This document shows positions 58,490-64,000 of a DNA stretch of 64,000 bases, piece after piece. Source of the DNA: Pelomonas nitida (lineage in GTDB: Bacteria > Pseudomonadota > Gammaproteobacteria > Burkholderiales > Burkholderiaceae_C). The stretch lies in assembly GCF_043555975.1 (NCBI RefSeq), contig NZ_JBIGIA010000005.1, forward strand, positions 1 through 64,000. Reading direction: 5' to 3'. The notes under the pieces are model-generated. The model worked only from the letters and a program-made list of their open reading frames with translations. It was not told where the DNA came from and did not search any database. The translations under genes were made by a program, and so were the position numbers. Positions within the stretch are counted from its first letter, which is position 1; each line of letters opens with the position of its first letter.

Positions 58490-59254
58490 ATGTTCACCGT
58501 CACCGAACCCCAACTCCTCGCCTGGCTGAACCCGCTGCTCTGGCCCTTCATCCGCACACTGGCGCTGTTCGCGGGCATGCCCACGTTCAGCCAGCGCAAC
58601 GTGCCGCTGCGGCTGCGCATCGGCCTGAGCCTGTTCATCGCCGTCGCGGCGCAGCCCTCGCTGCCGGACATCCCGCCCACGCCGCTGGACTCGCTGCCCG
58701 CCCTCACGCTGCTGATCGCCCAGCAACTGCTGATCGGCCTGTCCATGGGCTTCGCGGTGCGCATCGTGTTCGCCGCGCTGGAGTTCGCCGGTGAGCTGAT
58801 CGGCCTGCAGATGGGCCTGAACTTCGCCGGCTTCTTCGACCCCAGCTCCGGCGCCCAGGGCACGGCCAGCGCGCGCTTCTTCGGCAGCATGGTGGCCTTT
58901 CTGTTCATCGCCATCAACGGCCACCTGCTGCTCATCAACGCGCTGATCCAGAGCTTCCATGCCTTTCCCGTCGGCGACGAACCCTTCGCCTTCCTGCGGA
59001 TCGCAAAACCCCAGCAATGGGGAGCCGAGATCTTCAACATCGGCCTGTGGATCGCGCTGCCGCTCATCACGATGCTGATGTTCGTCAACCTCGTCCTGGG
59101 CGTCATCTCCCGCGTGGCGCCGCAAATCGGCGTGTTCTCGGTCGGCTTCCCGCTGACGGTCAGCGTCGGCCTGATCGGCATGGTGGCCACGCTGCCGCTG
59201 ATGCAGACGCCGTTCACCGTGGCGCTGGAGCGGCTGCTGGCGGCATTCGGCTAA
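58490..59254 (+). CDS. fliR: Flagellar export gate protein FliR
   Basis: The protein has 254 residues with about six membrane helices. The conserved FliR blocks are RIGLSLFIAVAAQPSLP, LIGLSMGFAVRIVFAALEFAGELIGLQMGLNFAGFFDPSSGAQGTA and VNLVLGVISRVAPQIGVFSVGFPLTV. It completes the FliPQR pore. The palindrome before it makes co-transcription with fliQ uncertain. Confidence 0.97.
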   Translation: MFTVTEPQLLAWLNPLLWPFIRTLALFAGMPTFSQRNVPLRLRIGLSLFIAVAAQPSLPDIPPTPLDSLPALTLLIAQQLLIGLSMGFAVRIVFAALEFAGELIGLQMGLNFAGFFDPSSGAQGTASARFFGSMVAFLFIAINGHLLLINALIQSFHAFPVGDEPFAFLRIAKPQQWGAEIFNIGLWIALPLITMLMFVNLVLGVISRVAPQIGVFSVGFPLTVSVGLIGMVATLPLMQTPFTVALERLLAAFG

Positions 59255-59256
59255 CC

Positions 59257-59501
59257 CGGATATGTCGCGAGGTACGCGGGAATTGCGCGGATGCCAGGCG
59301 CCGGGGGATGCGCCGAGACGGCCGCAGCCAATGCCCGCAGGCATTGGCGAGGAGTTGAGGTGCAGCCGACAAGCCTGGCGCCGCGCAAGCCCGCGTAGGC
59401 CCCTGAAGCCAAAGTGGATATCACCTTGAACGGCGAGATCGCCGTGTTCATCGGTGTTGCAGGTCGGCGGGGGCCGGCCTCGCGAAATATCCGGGCTGGC
59501 A
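59257..59501. repeat. 245-bp segment bounded by inverted CCCGGATAT repeats
   Basis: CCCGGATATGTCGCGAGG (59257-59274) and CCTCGCGAAATATCCGGG (59484-59501) are inverted copies with one mismatch, bounding a 209-base interior. The interior holds another inverted pair (CCAATGCCCGCAGGCATTGG) and no good open frame. It occupies most of the 375-base gap between fliR and the KaiC gene. The rest, 59502-59629, is a leader with no recognised promoter. A third copy of the end motif lies at 1290-1316. Confidence 0.65.
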
Positions 59502-59629
59502 CCGTTCGGTTCAGCCGTTCGTGCGGGATGTGCGCCCGCTGAATCAACCGGTTCGGGCCTCAGCGCTGGATAAGATCCCGCCGGCCCCGCTCGTCGCCGT
59601 CGTCGCGAAATCCTTCAATCAACTGAACC

Positions 59630-61114
59630 ATGACCAACGTCAGTCATCAGGTCGCCTCCGTTGCCCGTTTGCGAACCGGCATTCCGGGCCTAGATCGCAT
59701 CCTGGGCGGCGGACTCTTCCAGTCCGGCGTCTACATGATCCAGGGACTGCCCGGGTGCGGGAAGACGATCTTGGCCAACCAGATCTGCTACAGCCACGTG
59801 AAGGAAGGCGGCAAGGCCATCTACGTCACGCTGCTGGCCGAGTCCCATTCGCGGATGATCCAGCACCTGTCGACGCTGACGTTCTTCGATGTCAATGCGC
59901 TGCCCAGCGGCCTCTCCTACATCAGCGCGTTCCATGAGCTGGAGACCGGCGGGCTCAAAGGCCTGATGTCCATCCTGCGCCGCGAGATGAAGCCCGGGCG
60001 CGGCATCCTGGTGCTCGACGGGCTGGTCACCGCCGAAGAGGCCGCATCCACAGACCTGGAGCTGAAGAAGTTCGTGCACGAGTTGCAAGGCATCGCCGAA
60101 CTCCACGAATGCACGGTGCTGCTGCTGACGAGCGGCTACACACAGCGCATGGCCGCCGAGCACACCATGGTCGACGGCATCATCGAGGTGGAGGACAAGC
60201 TCTTCGACGTCAGGACCGAGCGTTCGATCCAGATCAAAAAATTCCGCGGCGCCGGGCCCCTGCGCGGCAAGCATGCGATGCGCATCGACCAGACGGGGAT
60301 CAGCGTGTTCCCGAGGATCGAGACGCTGTACGGCGGCCAGTCCGTGCCGGTTCAGGGACGCCGCGCCGTTACCAGCGGCGTGCCCAGCCTGGATCAGCTG
60401 CTCGCGATCGGCGGCATTCCGGCGGCCAGCGCCACCGTGGCGCTGGGCTCTACGGGCACGGGCAAGACGACGATGGGCATTCACTTCATCGCAGCGTCGT
60501 CGGCAGCGGAGCCTGGCCTGCACCTGGGCTTCTTCGAGGCCCCAGACCGCCTGCGCGCCAAGGCCCGCTCCATCGGTCAGCCGCTGGAAGCCCTGGAAGC
60601 CGCCGGCTGCCTGGAGCTGATGTGGCAGACACCCGGCGAATTCATGCTCGACGAGATCGGCGACCGACTGCTCGCGGCCGTGGACAGAACCGGCGCGCGG
60701 CGGCTGGTCATCGATGGCCTGTCGGGCTTTCTGGACGCGGCGATCTACCCCGAGCGCATCAACCGCTACTTCTCCAGCCTCGTCGCCGAACTGCGCAGCC
60801 GCCAAGTCACGACGTTCATGACGCTGGAGACGCGGGACGCGCTGGCGAGCGTCGTTTCAATGCCGTGGGGCGTGTCGGGCCTGGTCGACAACCTGTTCTT
60901 CCTGCGGTTCGTGCATGACGAGGCGCAGGTGGAGCGGCTGCTGACCATCATCAAGATGCGCGACACCGACCATCACGCTGAACTGCGACGCCTGCAGATC
61001 GGCGCAACCGGCCTGCGGGTATGCGATTTGCTGGCTGCCGCTGGCGATGTCATCCCGATGGCCGCCCCTGCACCGGAGACAAGAGCCGATGGCGGTGCGG
61101 GGTCGACGAAGTAA
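59630..61114 (+). CDS. KaiC-like double-RecA ATPase
   Basis: The protein has 494 residues with two KaiC/RecA domains. Domain 1 opens with RLRTGIPGLDRILGGGLFQSGVYMIQGLPGCGKTILANQ (Walker A near residue 43). Domain 2 opens with RAVTSGVPSLDQLLAIGGIPAASATVALGSTGTGKTTMGIHF (Walker A near 273-280). At the catalytic-base positions the Glu-Glu pair of cyanobacterial KaiC is reduced (VTLLAESHSRM; LGFFEAPDRL). In the region of the phosphosites the sequence is WGVSGLVDNLFFLRF, so the serine seems kept and the threonine replaced by glycine (by-eye alignment). It lacks KaiA/KaiB partners here but is followed by a receiver and a phytochrome kinase. Confidence 0.88.
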   Translation: MTNVSHQVASVARLRTGIPGLDRILGGGLFQSGVYMIQGLPGCGKTILANQICYSHVKEGGKAIYVTLLAESHSRMIQHLSTLTFFDVNALPSGLSYISAFHELETGGLKGLMSILRREMKPGRGILVLDGLVTAEEAASTDLELKKFVHELQGIAELHECTVLLLTSGYTQRMAAEHTMVDGIIEVEDKLFDVRTERSIQIKKFRGAGPLRGKHAMRIDQTGISVFPRIETLYGGQSVPVQGRRAVTSGVPSLDQLLAIGGIPAASATVALGSTGTGKTTMGIHFIAASSAAEPGLHLGFFEAPDRLRAKARSIGQPLEALEAAGCLELMWQTPGEFMLDEIGDRLLAAVDRTGARRLVIDGLSGFLDAAIYPERINRYFSSLVAELRSRQVTTFMTLETRDALASVVSMPWGVSGLVDNLFFLRFVHDEAQVERLLTIIKMRDTDHHAELRRLQIGATGLRVCDLLAAAGDVIPMAAPAPETRADGGAGSTK

Positions 61115-61132
61115 CGCATTACGAAGCGCAGC

Positions 61133-61501
61133 GTGAAGACGATTCTGGTTGTTGATGACGAAATCGGCACGGCCGAGATAGTCAGCCAGCTCCTTTGCGA
61201 GGAAGGTTATGCCGCAACCTATTCCGCAAACGGTGCCGCCGGGTTGGCCCAGGCCCAGGCGCACGTGCCGGACCTCGTCATCGCGGACTTCATGATGCCG
61301 GTGATGAACGGGGCCGATTTCGTCCAGGCCCTGCATGCGGACCCTCGCTTTTCCGCCACCAAGATCATCCTCAACAGCGGCCTACCCGAGGAGCTCGTCG
61401 GCCGCGACACGGCCGACTACCACCGGTTTCTGCGCAAGCCATTCCCGATGGTGCGCCTGCTGGAGCTCGTCGAGGAACTGATCGGCCCGGCCACCGACTG
61501 A
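61133..61501 (+). CDS. Single-domain response regulator
   Basis: The protein has 122 residues from a GTG at 61133 (VKTILVVDDEIGTAEIV), 18 bases after the KaiC-like gene. Acidic residues are in VVDDE, the phosphoacceptor is in LVIADFMMPVMNG, and the conserved lysine is in FLRKPFP. There is no output domain. It is likely co-transcribed with the KaiC-like gene. The phytochrome kinase gene 288 bases downstream is the best candidate donor. Confidence 0.88.
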   Translation: MKTILVVDDEIGTAEIVSQLLCEEGYAATYSANGAAGLAQAQAHVPDLVIADFMMPVMNGADFVQALHADPRFSATKIILNSGLPEELVGRDTADYHRFLRKPFPMVRLLELVEELIGPATD

Positions 61502-61603
61502 CGCCACGCCAGGCGTCGCAATTGGGGCAAGCCCGGAACACCCACAGCGTGGCGTTGGCTGCTCAGGGCAGACGGGCTGTCACGGGTACCCACTAGACTA
61601 GCT

Positions 61604-61634
61604 GTTCGGTCATCGGCCTGGATGATGGCCGAAC
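61604..61634. promoter_or_regulatory. Inverted repeat upstream of the phytochrome gene
   Basis: GTTCGGTCATC and GATGATGGCCGAAC form an imperfect inverted repeat in the 288-base gap between the receiver and phytochrome genes. It can serve as a terminator for the KaiC-receiver unit or as an operator. The rest of the gap (61502-61789) shows no gene. Confidence 0.4.
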
Positions 61635-61789
61635 GACCAGCGAACCGGGAATTCCGGTGCCGCACGCAGGGCGCGCAGGAGATGGCGCTGCACACGGCTC
61701 ATGCCGCCAAGCATCCCGCGCAGGGGCCTGCACAGAACCGACACAAGAAGATCAATGGCCAACGGGGCGGATAGTTTCAGGTTTGACTC

Positions 61790-63970
61790 ATGATGGGTGA
61801 GATCAAGGATTTGGGTTTGGACAATTGCGCCAGCGAGCCGATCCACATCCCCGGGGCCATACAGCCCCATGGGGCGTTGATCGCGTTCCAAGACGGTCGC
61901 GCCAGCTGGTTCTCCGCCAACCTGTCCCGCCTGACCGGCCTGGACGCCCAGCTGGGCTGCTCGATCGCCACGCTGACAGGGCCGGCATGCTGGCTCGCCC
62001 AGCTGGATCCCGACTTCGACGACGTCGCCGAGGGCGAACCTGTCACCGACCTGGTCGTCGATCCGGCGGGCGTGGAATGGTCGCGTGCCGTGCATCGATT
62101 CGACGGTCAGGTTCTCATCGAGTTCGAGCGCTCGCTGAGCAGCGTCCGCGACCCCTACGCGACGTCACGGCTGTTCAACAAGATCAAGGTCCAGAAAGAC
62201 ATCCCGACGCTGCTGCAGATCTGCTGCGACGAGATCCGCGCCTGGACCGGCTTCGACCGGGTGCTGGGTTATGTGTTCCAGCCCGACCTGAGCGGCGATG
62301 TCGTCGCCCAGTCCAAGTCCGACCGGGCCGATTCGTTCCTCGGCATGCGGTTCCCCGGCTCCGACATCCCGGCCCAGGCCCGCGCGCTGTACGTGCGCAA
62401 CACGCTGCGCTTCATCTCGGACGTCGGCTACGCCCCCGTCGCGCTGATCGGCCACGCGGCGGCCGCTCCACTGGACCTGTCGGGCGCTGCCTTGCGCAGC
62501 GTGTCGCCCATCCACATCGAGTACCTCAAGAACATGGGGGTCGGCGCCTCCATGAGCGTTTCCATCGTGCTCAACGGTGAGTTGTGGGGCATGTTTGCCT
62601 GCCACCACAACGACGCACTGCAGGTGCCGCTGGCCGTGCGCGAATCCTGCGACATGGTGGCGAGCTTCGTCACCTCACGCCTGCAGGCGCTGCTGGCCGA
62701 GGAACTGGCCGCACGGCATCGCGACGCGGCCAGCCTCACGAGCCGCCTGGGCGCGGAGTTTGCGCAAGCGGACGACCCCATCCTCTATCTGCTCAGGTCT
62801 GAACAGGAATTCCGCCGCGTGCTGCGGGCGGACGGGCTGATCCTGACGCATCGCGGCAAGATGGTGGCCACCGGCGACGTGCCGCATGACCTGGCCGTTC
62901 GCATCGCGCAACATTTCGCGCAGCCTGATCATCTGGGCCATCCCGTCACTCGCCGCGATGAGTGGCCGGCCACGCTGCAAGAGGTGCTGGGCGCCTGGGT
63001 CGGCATGCTGCCGATCGACTTCGACCCCGCCGCAGGCGGCCGGATGCTCGTCATGCGCAAGGAGCAGCTTGCCACGGTGCGCTGGGCCGGCGAGCCGACC
63101 AAGGTCTATGGCCAGGGGCCCAACGGGCCCAGGCTTTCGCCCAGGGGCAGCTTCAACGAGTGGCAGGAGCAGGTGTCGGGCGTTGCCCGGCCGTGGCTGG
63201 CGGTCACGCTGGAGATTGCCAACACCATCCGCACCGAGCTGTCGCGGGCCGTGGCCGCCATGCACCTGGATGCCGAGGAGGCGCGGCGCCACCTGCTGGC
63301 CATCCTCGGGCATGACCTGCGCGACCCGCTGCACGCCATCCGCCTGTCGGCGACGCTGCTCCAGCGCGACGAAGGCAGCCGCAAGCTCGGTGACCGCATC
63401 GATCGCTCCTCCGGCCGCATGCAGCGGCTGATCGCCCAGGTGCTCGACTTCAGCCGCGCAGAAGCCGGCCTGCCACTCGTGGGGCAGGAGGCTGACGCCG
63501 ACATCTGTGCCATCGTGCGGGACCTGGTGGAGGAGTCCCGGTTCAGCCACCCCGGTGTGGATTTCCAGGTGGAGACGCCGGCCAGCCTCCCCTGCCGCAC
63601 CGACAGCTCCCGCCTGTCCCAGGCGATGGGCAACCTGCTCAGCAACGCCCGCCACCATGCGGCGGTCGGCACGACCGTCAACGTCACGCTAGAGCAGGCG
63701 GGCAGCCAGCTGCGATTTGCGGTGAGCAATGTGGCCAGCCCCATCCCGGCCGAACTGCTCGCAACGCTTTTCGACCCGCTCAAGCGCATCGGGCGCGCCG
63801 CCACCAATCGCTCCGGGCTCGGGTTGGGCCTCTACATCACGAAGCGCATTGCGACCGCGATGGGAGGAGACGTGACCTACGCCTACCGCGACGGCCGCGT
63901 GGAGTTCGTGCTCGCCATCACCGCTGCCGCGACTGCGGAAGGTGGCCAGGCCGGCCCCGGCAGCTTTTAG
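61790..63970 (+). CDS. Bacteriophytochrome sensor histidine kinase
   Basis: The protein has 726 residues. The biliverdin-binding cysteine is C13 in LDNCASEPIHIPGAIQPHGAL (PAS domain). The GAF domain has RFPGSDIPAQARALYVRNTLRFISDV and SPIHIEYLKNMGVGASMSVSIV. A PHY region follows. The HisKA box is ILGHDLRDPLHAIRLSATLL with the phosphoacceptor near H508. The HATPase has N-box MGNLLSNARHH and lid GLGLGLYITKRIATAMGG. The N-box second half and G1 box are weak. It senses red/far-red light. No heme oxygenase gene (bphO) is in the window, so chromophore supply must be encoded elsewhere. Confidence 0.93.
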   Translation: MMGEIKDLGLDNCASEPIHIPGAIQPHGALIAFQDGRASWFSANLSRLTGLDAQLGCSIATLTGPACWLAQLDPDFDDVAEGEPVTDLVVDPAGVEWSRAVHRFDGQVLIEFERSLSSVRDPYATSRLFNKIKVQKDIPTLLQICCDEIRAWTGFDRVLGYVFQPDLSGDVVAQSKSDRADSFLGMRFPGSDIPAQARALYVRNTLRFISDVGYAPVALIGHAAAAPLDLSGAALRSVSPIHIEYLKNMGVGASMSVSIVLNGELWGMFACHHNDALQVPLAVRESCDMVASFVTSRLQALLAEELAARHRDAASLTSRLGAEFAQADDPILYLLRSEQEFRRVLRADGLILTHRGKMVATGDVPHDLAVRIAQHFAQPDHLGHPVTRRDEWPATLQEVLGAWVGMLPIDFDPAAGGRMLVMRKEQLATVRWAGEPTKVYGQGPNGPRLSPRGSFNEWQEQVSGVARPWLAVTLEIANTIRTELSRAVAAMHLDAEEARRHLLAILGHDLRDPLHAIRLSATLLQRDEGSRKLGDRIDRSSGRMQRLIAQVLDFSRAEAGLPLVGQEADADICAIVRDLVEESRFSHPGVDFQVETPASLPCRTDSSRLSQAMGNLLSNARHHAAVGTTVNVTLEQAGSQLRFAVSNVASPIPAELLATLFDPLKRIGRAATNRSGLGLGLYITKRIATAMGGDVTYAYRDGRVEFVLAITAAATAEGGQAGPGSF

Positions 63971-64000
63971 GGCCTGATCGGCGCCGCCGCAGAGGCAGCC

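Noticed and set aside
1..64000. tRNA, rRNA, CRISPR arrays, prophage genes or a replication origin
   Set aside because: None was seen: no tRNA-like cloverleaf next to CCA, no regular short spacers, no integrase or phage structural genes, no dnaA/repA-like gene.

Overview
The window is about 70% GC with dense, short-spaced operons. It carries flhDC, flhF with a ParA-like partner, and many two-component and GGDEF/EAL proteins. Together these point to a motile betaproteobacterium of the order Burkholderiales (Roseateles/Rubrivivax/Leptothrix-like). The genus is an inference; no rRNA or tRNA gene is present to fix it. Most of the window is a flagellar supercluster, with signalling genes and a glycosylation island inserted in it.

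Layout. 1-3.5 kb: an insertion-sequence end that truncates an M20 amidohydrolase gene, a beta-propeller protein and a GT4 glycosyltransferase. 3.9-9.4 kb: flgI-flgJ-flgK-flgL (P-ring, rod cap/muramidase, hook-filament junction proteins); flgA-H are not in the window. 9.6-20.2 kb: a signalling block with an EAL-like/HDOD protein, a HisKA_2 kinase plus ANTAR regulator, a membrane kinase, an Hpt protein, a REC-PAS-GGDEF-EAL protein and a diguanylate cyclase. 20.3-31.8 kb, minus strand: a soluble chemoreceptor, then fliA, a FlhG-like protein, flhF, flhA, flhB, cheZ, cheY, motB, motA. 31.9-37.3 kb: a five-gene glycan island (methyltransferase, GT2, GT32, methyltransferase, TPR-GT41) between motA and flhCD. 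37.3-38.3 kb: flhC and flhD. 38.6-46.4 kb: a small TPR gene, three flagellin genes, fliD, fliS, fliT, a PilZ brake and a GspH-like pseudopilin. 46.5-59.3 kb: fliE divergent from fliF-G-H-I-J-K-L-M-N-O-P-Q-R. 59.6-64 kb: a KaiC-like ATPase, a lone receiver and a bacteriophytochrome kinase.

How it fits together. FlhDC is the expected master activator, FliA the late sigma factor, and FlhF/FlhG-like set placement and number. FlhA/FlhB/FliOPQR with FliHIJ form the export apparatus. The flagellins, FliD, FliS and FliT are the late products. MotAB, CheY/CheZ, the YcgR-type PilZ protein and the c-di-GMP enzymes control rotation and the swim-to-stick switch. Sigma-28-type promoters (TMAA-N15/16-GCCGA) can be read by eye upstream of motA, fliE, fliC1, fliC2, fliD, fliS and the small TPR gene.

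Points of most interest: a 640-bp imperfect palindrome between fliQ and fliR; a dispersed intergenic hairpin repeat family; a flagellin terminator whose 5' arm is the -10 element of the fliD promoter; paired 19-bp repeats exactly 50 bp apart between the fliC1 and TPR promoters; an O-GlcNAc-transferase-like gene 40 bp downstream of flhC; and a KaiC-receiver-phytochrome light-signalling module next to the flagellar genes.
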